NCBI GenBank assembly: GCA_900110015.1 | Contig: FOCD01000005.1 | Coordinates: 1-64,000 of the forward strand | Direction of reading: 5' to 3' | DNA length: 64,000 nt | Source of the DNA: Terribacillus saccharophilus | GTDB lineage: Bacteria > Bacillota > Bacilli > Bacillales > Amphibacillaceae | Shown: one piece after another, positions 1-7,875 of the stretch | Layout of the letters: each line of letters starts with the position of its first letter | Position numbering within the stretch: the first letter of the stretch is position 1 | The notes under the pieces: generated by a model | What the model was told of the DNA's origin: nothing | The model's input: the letters and a program-made list of their open reading frames with translations, nothing else | Database searches by the model: none | Position numbers and translations under genes: made by a program

Positions 1-163
1 ATCCCAGTCTTACAGGCAGGTTGCCCACGTGTTACTCACCCGTCCGCCGCTCATTCCGCCAGAATCACCCCGAAGGGGTCATCTGGTTTCCTGCGCTCGA
101 CTTGCATGTATTAGGCACGCCGCCAGCGTTCGTCCTGAGCCAAGATCAAACTCTCCATGAAAG
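1..163 (-). rRNA. 16S ribosomal RNA, 5' end (partial)
   Basis: Read on the minus strand this begins with the universal 16S 5' region: the AGAGTTTGATC primer site (rc at about 145-155), then the conserved text leading to the CGGACGGGTGAGTAACACG segment. The gene runs off the left edge, so only about 160 of some 1550 bases are present. It lies downstream of bofA in the same orientation, the place of rrnA in B. subtilis. The 5' end is estimated from family alignment. Confidence 0.96.
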
Positions 164-237
164 TTTTGATGCTTTTGCTCGTTAGAGCTGACGTTGATCT
201 TACGATCTTGTCGTTTAATTCGTAATTGGTTGTTTTG

Positions 238-318
238 TTCAGTTTTCAAAGATCAATTTCGTTCTGCCGCTCATTTGGCGACTAGAACATCATATCATGT
301 TTTAACTTTCGTTGTCAA
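238..318 (-). promoter_or_regulatory. rRNA operon promoter and antitermination-type leader
   Basis: On the minus strand TTGACA (rc 313-318) and TATGAT (rc 289-294) are separated by 18 bases, a strong sigma-A promoter. The transcript would start near 282 and carry a leader of about 115 nt before the 16S. The leader contains CTTTGAAAACTGAACA (about 240-255), the conserved boxA-like segment of Bacillus rrn leaders. Confidence 0.85.
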
Positions 319-396
319 CATGTTTTTTTGTTGCTGTCAGCTCCGTTCCGAAGCGACTTGAATAATATATCATGAATTAGGGAACACTGCAATACT

Positions 397-657
397 TTAT
401 AACAAAAAATATTGAATTGCTGCCAGAGAAGCTATTCCCGGAATGCCTAATACGCCTACCAATACTGTTGTTGCGGCATTTATCGGGATGTGTAGTCCGG
501 CAAGTGCTCCTACTACATTAAATAGAAATAGTAGAAAGACACCAAGAATAAGCCTAACTGAACCTTTGAGCATTAAACTAAACAGCTTGCCTGAGGTTCC
601 TGAAATAAGTAAGACTACTACTACAGCCAACAGTACACCGATTATTGCATACGACAC
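397..657 (-). CDS. bofA: Pro-sigma-K processing inhibitor BofA
   Basis: An 86-residue, almost wholly hydrophobic protein with about three membrane segments (roughly residues 3-22, 32-55 and 60-85). In B. subtilis BofA sits in the outer forespore membrane with SpoIVFA and holds the protease SpoIVFB inactive until the forespore signal allows pro-sigma-K cleavage. Length (B. subtilis 87 aa) and position between yaaL and the rRNA operon match. The start is GTG, preceded by AAAGGAGAG at good spacing; an ATG two bases upstream is out of frame. It may share the recR transcript, but a hairpin at the yaaL end could limit read-through. Confidence 0.93.
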   Translation of the reverse strand: MSYAIIGVLLAVVVVLLISGTSGKLFSLMLKGSVRLILGVFLLFLFNVVGALAGLHIPINAATTVLVGVLGIPGIASLAAIQYFLL

Positions 658-715
658 ATCTCATCTCTCCTTTAACTTGTCCTGTTTTCTACACTATGAG
701 TACGGACAAGAAAAA

Positions 716-746
716 AGAACACGCATTGCGTTAGGTACGCAATGCG
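716..746 (-). terminator. Hairpin at the end of yaaL
   Basis: Nine-base arms CGCATTGCG (722-730) and CGCAATGCG (738-746) form a stem overlapping the yaaL stop. On the minus strand a T-rich stretch follows after about five bases. The U tract is not immediately adjacent, so termination may be partial. Confidence 0.5.
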
Positions 747-946
747 CTTAAGTTTCGGTGTCTTGCTTCACGAAGCATGAAAAGATACTTGGCTTGCGCC
801 ACCTGTAAATCATACTGCCCCATTTCACTTGCATCGACACTTCTCTCTATTATAGATTGGATGCTCACCCAATCGTTTTTCATCTTGAATATATCAGCTA
901 ACAACTCTTTGTCCACATCAGATCTCTTCAATCTTCTGCCAGCCAT
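731..946 (-). CDS. yaaL: YaaL family protein (DUF2508)
   Basis: A 71-residue charged, probably helical cytoplasmic protein of the YaaL/DUF2508 family. It lies 14 bases after recR and before bofA, exactly as in B. subtilis. No catalytic motif is visible and the family has no established function. The start ATG is preceded by AGGTGA. It is likely cotranscribed with recR. Confidence 0.88.
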   Translation of the reverse strand: MAGRRLKRSDVDKELLADIFKMKNDWVSIQSIIERSVDASEMGQYDLQVAQAKYLFMLREARHRNLSALRT

Positions 947-960
947 TTATCTCACCTGCT

Positions 961-1557
961 TTACAGTTCTCTTCTGCCTTCCATCGCTTTGGACAGGGTG
1001 ACTTCATCTGCATACTCCAGATCTCCACCCATTGGCAGGCCGTGTGCAATCCTTGTTGTTCGTATACCAGATGGTTTGACTAGTTTAGATATATACATAG
1101 CTGTTGCTTCGCCTTCTATGTTCGGATTGGTAGCCAGGATCAATTCCTTCACTTCTTCATCCTTCAGGCGGTTCAATAGGGACGGGACATTGATATCTTC
1201 AGGTCCGATACCATCCATCGGAGAAATAGCTCCGTGCAATACATGATATTTCCCATTGAATTCACGCATCTTCTCCATTGCGATGACATCTTTCGGATCC
1301 TGTACAACACAAATAAGAGAGCTGTCTCTTGCTTCATCCTGACAAATACTACAAGGATCCTGATCGGTGATATGACCGCAGATGCTGCAGTGGGTCAATT
1401 CACGTTTGGCATTGATTAATGCCTTCGCAAAATCCATGACGTCATCTTCCTTCATACTAAGTACATGGAAAGCAAGACGCACGGCAGTCTTTGGTCCGAT
1501 TCCAGGCAATTTAGTAAAACTGTCTATCAGCTTCGAAATCGGTTCGGGATAATACAT
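961..1557 (-). CDS. recR: Recombination mediator RecR
   Basis: 198 residues, the usual RecR length. RecR acts with RecF/RecO to load RecA on SSB-coated gaps. The N-terminus has a helix-hairpin-helix ([14 protein letters not shown], about 16-29). A four-cysteine zinc site follows (Cys57, 60, 69, 72), then a Toprim domain (about 80-175) and a C-terminal Walker-B-like segment. The AGGAGG before the ATG supports the start. It sits in a yaaK-recR-yaaL run downstream of dnaX, as in most Firmicutes. Confidence 0.97.
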   Translation of the reverse strand: MYYPEPISKLIDSFTKLPGIGPKTAVRLAFHVLSMKEDDVMDFAKALINAKRELTHCSICGHITDQDPCSICQDEARDSSLICVVQDPKDVIAMEKMREFNGKYHVLHGAISPMDGIGPEDINVPSLLNRLKDEEVKELILATNPNIEGEATAMYISKLVKPSGIRTTRIAHGLPMGGDLEYADEVTLSKAMEGRREL

Positions 1558-1572
1558 TTATTTAGTTGCCTC

Positions 1573-1890
1573 CTAGAACATTCCTCCAGGTAACCCTTTC
1601 GTGAACTGTCCCATTGTTTGGTTGGATTTTTCATCAACTTGCTTCAATACTTCATTTGTTGCAGAAATAATAAGATCTTGGAGCATTTCCACATCATCCG
1701 GATCTACTACCTCTTCCTGGATGACTACATCAGTAATCTCCTTTTTACCATTAGCGACTACCTTTACAGCACCGCCGCCTGCAGTTGCTTCGAAAGTCAT
1801 TTCATGAAGCTCTTCTTGAGCCTGCATCATTTTCTTCTGCATTTTCTGCATCTGTTTCATCATATTGTTCATATTCCCACCACCACGCAT
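1573..1890 (-). CDS. yaaK: Nucleoid-associated protein YaaK (YbaB/EbfC family)
   Basis: 105 residues with an N-terminal Met/Gln/Lys-rich helix ([18 protein letters not shown] region) and the conserved YbaB core, ending in a Gly-rich tail. YbaB/EbfC proteins are small DNA-binding dimers found next to dnaX and recR in very many bacteria. AAGGAGGGA lies seven bases before the ATG. The gene is 27 bases after dnaX and 15 bases before recR, so it is part of that operon. Confidence 0.95.
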   Translation of the reverse strand: MRGGGNMNNMMKQMQKMQKKMMQAQEELHEMTFEATAGGGAVKVVANGKKEITDVVIQEEVVDPDDVEMLQDLIISATNEVLKQVDEKSNQTMGQFTKGLPGGMF

Positions 1891-1917
1891 GGAAAAATCC
1901 CTCCTTGAATTTGGTTA

Positions 1918-3594
1918 TTAGTCTTTTATTTCGAGTAAGTCATCTCCGACCAGTTTCCTGGCCTCAGCGATAATCGGGTCTTCCTCTTGCTTTCCATCCT
2001 CAGAAGAATCCTGCTGCTTCTGATTTTTCAGGAAGTCCTCCCGAAGTTCTGTCCAATTTGCCTCCGGAACCGGTATGACCATAATTTGGTGTCCGATCCG
2101 TTCTGCTAGTAATGATTCTATCGTGTCTTTGTGCTCCAAGGCAAGTGAACAGTGGATCTCATATTTGAAACCTATAATAAGTGCATTCTGCGATGCTGCT
2201 CTTGGCTTACTGTTTAAAATCGTAGCATGTGCAGGAGCACTCTGCCGCTTAAGGGCATCCATAAAGCTTGCCCAATGCTCGGCAACCAGCTTCAATTCAT
2301 CCTTTGTTGCTTCTGATAATACTTGGCGTATGCGTTCGAACGGAACACGATAGCTATTCTTGCTGCCTGTTCGTACTGGACGTTTAGGCTGTTCGGCAGG
2401 AGCTGCTGCTGATTGCGGCTGCAATTTCAATTGTTTCAATTCCTGCTCCAGCTGAGAAATCTTACGTGTCAGCTGCTGCACAGCTTCGGCTTCCACACTC
2501 GCTGTCGGAGCACTTTGATCTGCAATGTGCAAAATCGCAATCTCAACAAAAACCTTCGGACTGTTTGCCCATTTGATCTCCTGCTGACAACGATTCAGTT
2601 CTACAATTGCTGCCTGGATCCAAGAAGCATCCACTTCCTCCGCCAGCTGTTTGAAACTATCATCTACCAGCACGCGTTCCAATATGTTTTCCATACCAGG
2701 TGCACTTTGGAACATCAGTAAATCCCGTAAGTAATAGATAAGATCAAAAACGAAACGCCCCGGATCCTTTCCATCCTGTATCAGCAGATCAACTTGTTCA
2801 AGTGCTGCTTGTACATCTTGTCTGGCACAAGCCCGGATAACCTCTGTTAGTCTATCCTGAGAAACGGCACCGGTAACAGCAAGCACATCCGCAAGCTCCA
2901 CAACATCTTCACTGTAGGAAATTGCCTGGTCAAGTAAACTGAGCGCATCCCGCATTCCGCCTTCTGCCGCTAGTGCAACTGACTCGACTGCATCATCAGA
3001 TACTGTGATTTGCTCTTTCTCCAGAATCTCCTGCATCCTGTTTACCATCGCCTGCTGGTTGATACGTTTAAAATCGAAACGCTGACATCGGGAAATGATT
3101 GTCAGCGGAATCTTATGCGGTTCTGTTGTCGCTAAGATGAAGACCACATGTTTCGGCGGCTCTTCCAATGTCTTGAGAAGTGCATTAAATGCTCCAATCG
3201 AGAGCATATGAACTTCATCGATAATATACACTTTATATTTGACCGCGCTAGGAGCATATTTCACTTTGTCCCGGATGTCTCGTATTTGTTCGACACCGTT
3301 ATTAGACGCTGCATCAATTTCGATTACATCCGCAATTGATCCATCTTGTATTCCTTTGCAAGCCGCACACTCGTTACACGCTTCCTCTACCGGTGCATGT
3401 TCACAGTTGATGGTCTTTGCAAAGATCTTCGCCGCACTTGTCTTCCCTGTACCACGCGGACCGGAAAACAAGTAGGCATGCGAGAACTTATCCTGCATGA
3501 TGGCATTCTTCAATGTACGGATAATCGGCTCCTGACCTACAACATCACCAAATGTCCTTGGCCTCCAGACACGGTATAACGCTTGATAACTCAT
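1918..3594 (-). CDS. dnaX: DNA polymerase III subunits gamma/tau
   Basis: 558 residues. DnaX is the clamp-loader ATPase that also tethers the replicase and helicase. The N-terminal AAA+ module has Walker A GPRGTGKTS (about 45-53), a four-Cys zinc insert (CEHAPVEEACNECAAC), the Walker B IIDEVHML and the sensor segment SRCQRF. A coiled-coil and Gln/Lys-rich region (about 375-415) precedes the tau domain. The start is ATG (MSYQALYR), as in other Bacillus DnaX proteins; a GTG one codon upstream is equally close to the AAAGGAG. First gene of dnaX-yaaK-recR-yaaL. Confidence 0.97.
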   Translation of the reverse strand: MSYQALYRVWRPRTFGDVVGQEPIIRTLKNAIMQDKFSHAYLFSGPRGTGKTSAAKIFAKTINCEHAPVEEACNECAACKGIQDGSIADVIEIDAASNNGVEQIRDIRDKVKYAPSAVKYKVYIIDEVHMLSIGAFNALLKTLEEPPKHVVFILATTEPHKIPLTIISRCQRFDFKRINQQAMVNRMQEILEKEQITVSDDAVESVALAAEGGMRDALSLLDQAISYSEDVVELADVLAVTGAVSQDRLTEVIRACARQDVQAALEQVDLLIQDGKDPGRFVFDLIYYLRDLLMFQSAPGMENILERVLVDDSFKQLAEEVDASWIQAAIVELNRCQQEIKWANSPKVFVEIAILHIADQSAPTASVEAEAVQQLTRKISQLEQELKQLKLQPQSAAAPAEQPKRPVRTGSKNSYRVPFERIRQVLSEATKDELKLVAEHWASFMDALKRQSAPAHATILNSKPRAASQNALIIGFKYEIHCSLALEHKDTIESLLAERIGHQIMVIPVPEANWTELREDFLKNQKQQDSSEDGKQEEDPIIAEARKLVGDDLLEIKD

Positions 3595-3661
3595 CACGCC
3601 GCGCTCCTTTTTTCATTCTTCCTTCATTATAACGGAATTAGGTTACTGATACTACATGTAT

Positions 3662-3697
3662 AAAAAGAGCCCTTACCAAATGGCAAGGACTCTTATT
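3662..3697 (-). terminator. Intrinsic terminator of the SRP RNA gene
   Basis: Thirteen-base arms, AGAGCCCTTACCA (3666-3678) and TGGCAAGGACTCT (3681-3693), form a stem followed on the minus strand by a U tract. It lies just after the 3' end of scr and upstream of dnaX. Confidence 0.9.
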
Positions 3698-3710
3698 GTT
3701 TATTGGTTAA

Positions 3711-4013
3711 GCGCCGTGCACCCACCGTCGATAATACAGATCTAAGCGTTACATAAGTTCATGGCTCGACCCAGGCTTCCCCGCGGCACACAGGAGAGAC
3801 TGCTTACTGCTGCTTCCTTCCGGACCTGACAGGGTTCACAGTTTCCTGTTGCGCAGGACCCGGGTGTCAACACCAATTCCTTATGGCAGGCCTTAAAGCC
3901 GTATTACCTCGGATGGGAATTCGGCCTCGCTATAGCGGATTGCGAGTACAGGGCACCGCTACCTCCCCGCTTAGCACGGCTAAGTTGTGAATAAAGTTAG
4001 GCGCATTGATAGC
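3711..4013 (-). ncRNA. scr: Signal recognition particle RNA (scRNA, long Gram-positive type)
   Basis: On the minus strand this carries GGGGAGGTAGCGGTGCCCTGTA near the 5' end and the SRP-core tetraloop region GGTCCGGAAGGAAGCAGCA, ending in GGTGCACGGCG. Size, Alu domain and location between tadA and dnaX match B. subtilis scRNA, which pairs with Ffh and HBsu. The exact 5' end is inferred from the promoter. Confidence 0.95.
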
Positions 4014-4022
4014 GCACTTCAT

Positions 4023-4548
<526 letters not shown>

Positions 4549-4626
4549 CTAAAGGTTTCAAATTACGTAAAGTTGATAATGTATAAGTATAAGAAGCTTC
4601 CTACTATGAAGTAAAGGAGAATTATC

Positions 4627-5151
4627 TTGAGTGACAAAAAAGCTGTCTTGTTTATAGATGTTTTCAATACATTCGATTTTCCCGGCGGTGAAAAGCTGCT
4701 GGCGAATACAAAGGAAATCCTTCCTAATTGGGAGAAGCTGCGTAAAAAGGCAAAAGAGAATGATTGGCCGGTCATCTTTGTAAATGATCACTACGGTATC
4801 TGGCAGGATAACTTCAAAAAAATAGCTGATTATTGCCGGAATGAGGAGAATCAAGAAATCATCGATAGCATGATGCCGCACGAAGATGATTATTTCCTTT
4901 TAAAGCCGAAGCATTCTGCGTTTTTCCAGACATCTCTTCCATCACTATTGAAAGAACTCGATTGCAATCATGTTATTTTTGCTGGAGTTGCCGGTAATAT
5001 ATGTGTTGTATTTTCAGCCAATGATGCCCATATGCGGGAGTTCAAGCTGGATGTGCCGAAGAACTGCGTAGCTTCTAATACTAAAGAACAAAATGAGGAC
5101 GCATTGCGTGTTATTGAAACGACTCTCAGTGCCAATACAGATCCAATCTGA
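4627..5151 (+). CDS. yaaI: Isochorismatase-family cysteine hydrolase YaaI
   Basis: 174 residues with the isochorismatase-like fold. The triad is recognisable as Asp11 (FIDVFN), Lys93 (LLKPKH) and Cys126 (GNICVV). Substrate is unknown; family members hydrolyse isochorismate, nicotinamide or related amides. The start is TTG, supported by AAAGGAGA seven bases upstream. It sits between tadA and yaaH as in B. subtilis, from which the name is taken. No siderophore or NAD genes lie nearby to suggest a pathway. Confidence 0.85.
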   Translation: MSDKKAVLFIDVFNTFDFPGGEKLLANTKEILPNWEKLRKKAKENDWPVIFVNDHYGIWQDNFKKIADYCRNEENQEIIDSMMPHEDDYFLLKPKHSAFFQTSLPSLLKELDCNHVIFAGVAGNICVVFSANDAHMREFKLDVPKNCVASNTKEQNEDALRVIETTLSANTDPI

Positions 5152-5157
5152 CATAAG

Positions 5158-5210
5158 ACGGCTCCTCCGAGCATAGCTTTTCTACAGAGGCTTTATAAAG
5201 GAGGAGTCGT
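5158..5210 (+). promoter_or_regulatory. Inverted repeat enclosing the yaaH ribosome-binding site
   Basis: ACGGCTCCTCC (5158-5168) can pair with GGAGGAGTCGT (5200-5210), with one G-U pair and a 31-base loop. The right arm is the yaaH Shine-Dalgarno, and four T bases follow. It could act as a weak terminator of yaaI, as a translational block on yaaH read-through messages, or both. This is inferred from base pairing only. Confidence 0.45.
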
Positions 5211-5211
5211 T

Positions 5212-6495
5212 TTGCAAATATATGTAGTTCAGTCTGGTGATTCACTGAATAGCATCGCAAGCCGTTATGGTACGACAAGCCAGGAATTGATTACTGCAAA
5301 CGAACTGGCAGCACCAAATGACCTTGTCGTCGGACAGGCGCTGGTGATTCCAATCATTGGCTCATTCTATTATGTCCAAGCTGGCGATAGTCTTTACACC
5401 ATAGCCAGAAGAAATAACCTGTCAGTTGCAGAGCTTTCTCGAATCAATAACATTTCAGCATCAGCAGTCCTGCAACCTGGACAGCGTCTCTATCTGCCAC
5501 CGAAACCAAAAACGCAAATTGAATCAAACGCCTATATAGAGCCTTCCGGAGATACTGTATCCCAGACTTTGGAGACTGCAGCAAGACAGCGTGCCCCATA
5601 CCTCACCTATCTGATGCCTTTCAGTTACAGAGTAGATCGGCAAGGAAACTTAACAGCCCCACCTTTAAATGATTTTGCAAATATTGCACAGGCCAATAAT
5701 ACGACATTAAGTCTTGCTGTCTCCACACTTGAGGGCGGACAATTCAGTGCCGAATTGGGAACTAGAATTGTAACCACGACTTCTGTCCAAGATCGCTTAT
5801 TTACGAATATTATCAATACAGCCAATGAAGTAGGATTTGGCGAGGTACACTTCGATATTGAATTTCTGCCGGCAGAAAATCGGGAGGACTATAACAATTT
5901 CCTCAGACGCGCCGTCGCCAGACTTCGACCTGAGGGCCTGCGTGTATCGACAGCAGTTGCACCAAAAACGAGCGCGACCCAGCAAGGACAATGGTATGAA
6001 GCACATGATTATGCCGCACACGGGGAGATTGTTGATTTTGTCGTTTTGATGACTTATGAATGGGGCTATAGCGGCGGTCCGCCATTAGCTGTCTCTCCAT
6101 TACCGAATGTACGAGATGTTGTGGAATACGCATTAACAGAAATGCCTGCCAACAAAATCATGCTTGGTCAGAACTTGTACGGCTATGATTGGACGCTTCC
6201 TTATGAGCCTGGCGGAGACTATGCCAAAGCTGTCAGTCCGCAGCGAGCCATTGCGATTGCCCGTGAAAATAATGCCTCGATTCAATACGACACTACTGCG
6301 CAAGCACCTTTCTTTAGGTATACAGCAGCTGGTGCACAACATGAGGTGTGGTTTGAAGATGCCCGTTCCATCCAGGCAAAATTCGATCTGATCAAGGAGT
6401 TGAACTTGCGCGGAATCAGTTATTGGAAGCTTGGTCTTTCCTTTCCGCAAAACTGGCTATTACTCACTGACAATTTCACAATCAGAAAGCTATGA
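5212..6495 (+). CDS. yaaH: Spore peptidoglycan N-acetylglucosaminidase, SleL/YaaH type
   Basis: 427 residues: two LysM repeats (about 2-47 and 52-96) followed by a GH18 chitinase-like barrel (about 115-420). The GH18 strand carries FDIEF with the likely acid Glu217. No signal peptide is seen, as expected for a mother-cell-made coat or cortex protein. YaaH/SleL enzymes act on muramic-lactam-containing cortex during germination. The start is TTG after AAAGGAGGAG. The location between yaaI and the deoxynucleoside kinases matches B. subtilis, although other genes are inserted here. Confidence 0.92.
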   Translation: MQIYVVQSGDSLNSIASRYGTTSQELITANELAAPNDLVVGQALVIPIIGSFYYVQAGDSLYTIARRNNLSVAELSRINNISASAVLQPGQRLYLPPKPKTQIESNAYIEPSGDTVSQTLETAARQRAPYLTYLMPFSYRVDRQGNLTAPPLNDFANIAQANNTTLSLAVSTLEGGQFSAELGTRIVTTTSVQDRLFTNIINTANEVGFGEVHFDIEFLPAENREDYNNFLRRAVARLRPEGLRVSTAVAPKTSATQQGQWYEAHDYAAHGEIVDFVVLMTYEWGYSGGPPLAVSPLPNVRDVVEYALTEMPANKIMLGQNLYGYDWTLPYEPGGDYAKAVSPQRAIAIARENNASIQYDTTAQAPFFRYTAAGAQHEVWFEDARSIQAKFDLIKELNLRGISYWKLGLSFPQNWLLLTDNFTIRKL

Positions 6496-6522
6496 GAGCA
6501 GTATACCTACTGCTCTTTTTTT
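6495..6522 (+). terminator. Terminator after yaaH
   Basis: Arms AGAGCAGTA and TACTGCTCT with a four-base loop (6495-6516), followed by seven T bases. It starts at the yaaH stop codon. Confidence 0.9.
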
Positions 6523-7241
6523 CATGTCACTGTTATCCATAGCTTCTCTTCGCGAAACTCATCTCCATCCACAATCACTTGTGGAATAGCTACACGGACA
6601 GGACTCTCAAGCGGAGAAGGAGTCAGCCTGACTTCCTCAGAAGATACCCACTCTCCGATAATCTTTTCTGCAAAAGAAAACTGTTCCCTAAAACCATCAC
6701 GGAACCAGCTCACTTCATTCTGCTTTGATACTCCCGGCTGATTCATACACAAGTACAAAGAAACATCATCACAGAAGGAGAGCATTTTCTGATCTGTATC
6801 CAATGTTGCTTTTTCAGCTGATGTCAGTGTTTGCATGTCGGCTTGCTGTAACCCATGTTCCCGTTCTAAAAATGCTTTTATCTGCTCATCTTCTGTATCA
6901 TTGGAAAAGAAGGAGCAATAATGCCTGCTGCATAATATAGCCGCATAGCGGGATTGTTCTCGTACTTCCATGATGCCCTGCTGATAGGCACGAAGCTTAT
7001 CGGTTAACGGATAATCAATAAAGCTATAAAATCCTTTTCCATCAGGCTTACGCTTTGGCACTTCATCCAATGGAATCCATGCTCGGTCATGCTGATCTAC
7101 TGCCATAATAGTGTCAGGGCGCTGGACAGGCGAATTAGGATCGTCCTTTCGCCAATGTCTGGCTATTTCCCCGGAAATAGCTGCATGGGCATGCTGCGGT
7201 ATCAGCACTGTTTTCCCCTCGTTATTTTCTCGAACAATCAT
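6522..7241 (-). CDS. DUF3891 family protein
   Basis: 239 residues from an ATG preceded by AGGAGGG; the frame extends 15 codons further, but those codons overlap the upstream terminator and have no ribosome site. The sequence resembles the DUF3891 family: an N-terminal VxIPQHxHAxISGExARHW segment (about 12-30), DRAW (about 68), and Cys/His residues CSRHYCSFF (about 104-112). The conserved His and Asp residues suggest a metal-binding or hydrolase-like fold, but no reaction is known. It is monocistronic between terminators. Confidence is good for the gene and low for any function. Confidence 0.8.
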   Translation of the reverse strand: MIVRENNEGKTVLIPQHAHAAISGEIARHWRKDDPNSPVQRPDTIMAVDQHDRAWIPLDEVPKRKPDGKGFYSFIDYPLTDKLRAYQQGIMEVREQSRYAAILCSRHYCSFFSNDTEDEQIKAFLEREHGLQQADMQTLTSAEKATLDTDQKMLSFCDDVSLYLCMNQPGVSKQNEVSWFRDGFREQFSFAEKIIGEWVSSEEVRLTPSPLESPVRVAIPQVIVDGDEFREEKLWITVT

Positions 7242-7253
7242 TACATCCCTCCT

Positions 7254-7283
7254 ATGAAAAACTCCCGGCATATAGCCGGGAGT
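7254..7283 (-). terminator. Terminator after the DJ-1/PfpI gene
   Basis: Perfect nine-base arms ACTCCCGGC and GCCGGGAGT (7261-7283), followed on the minus strand by TTTT. Confidence 0.88.
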
Positions 7284-7295
7284 CATAATTTCATC

Positions 7296-7808
7296 TTATT
7301 TCAATAGCTTCAAGGATTCGTCGATGAATGCTGGAATATCATCCGGCTGTCTGCTTGTAACCAGCTGGTTCTGGCATACAACAACTTCCTTATCTTCCAC
7401 AGTTGCACCAGCGTATTCCATATCCACCTGAATTGATTTATAGCCTGTTGCTTTTCGTCCTTCAAGCGTTTTAGCTGAGATTAACAGCTGCGGACCGTGG
7501 CAGATTGCAAAGACCGGTTTTTTCTCATCCATAAAGTGCTTCGCAAAATTCACGAACCGATCATCCGCACGCAGATTATCAGGTGAAACACCGCCAGGAA
7601 TGAATAGGGCATCAAAGTCTTCTGGTTTCACATCATCGATACCTTTATCAATTGATACTGTTGCTTCCCCTTGCTTACCTTTTACACTGTTACCTGCCTC
7701 AAATTCGATAGTTGTCACTTCATGACCAGCTTCTTTATATGCTTTTGCCGGATCTGTGTATTCCACGTCTTCAAAGTCATTAGTAATCACTGTTGCAATT
7801 TTAGCCAT
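7296..7808 (-). CDS. DJ-1/PfpI family protein (general-stress-protein-18 type)
   Basis: 170 residues forming a class I glutamine-amidotransferase-like fold. The nucleophile elbow AICHGPQ puts the reactive cysteine at 103 next to His104; Glu/Asp near residues 12-15 complete the family pattern. Close relatives (YfkM, YraA) are stress proteins described variously as intracellular proteases or glyoxalase/deglycase enzymes; which activity applies cannot be read here. ATG follows AAAGGAGTG. It is a single-gene unit with its own terminator. Confidence 0.88.
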   Translation of the reverse strand: MAKIATVITNDFEDVEYTDPAKAYKEAGHEVTTIEFEAGNSVKGKQGEATVSIDKGIDDVKPEDFDALFIPGGVSPDNLRADDRFVNFAKHFMDEKKPVFAICHGPQLLISAKTLEGRKATGYKSIQVDMEYAGATVEDKEVVVCQNQLVTSRQPDDIPAFIDESLKLLK

Positions 7809-7875
7809 TGTCTAACACTCCTTTATAAAAGTATCACACAATGTATAGTTCCACGTGAGCTGTCGATTAAACCTC

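Noticed and set aside
443-751. Plus-strand frame opposite bofA and other long antisense frames (opposite gyrA, gyrB, recF, serA, mnmE)
   Set aside because: They are shadows of clear genes on the other strand, without ribosome sites or recognisable products.
7847-7862. GTTCCACGTGA text upstream of the DJ-1/PfpI-acsA junction as a fifth parS
   Set aside because: Only the left half matches; five of sixteen bases differ, including most of the right arm.
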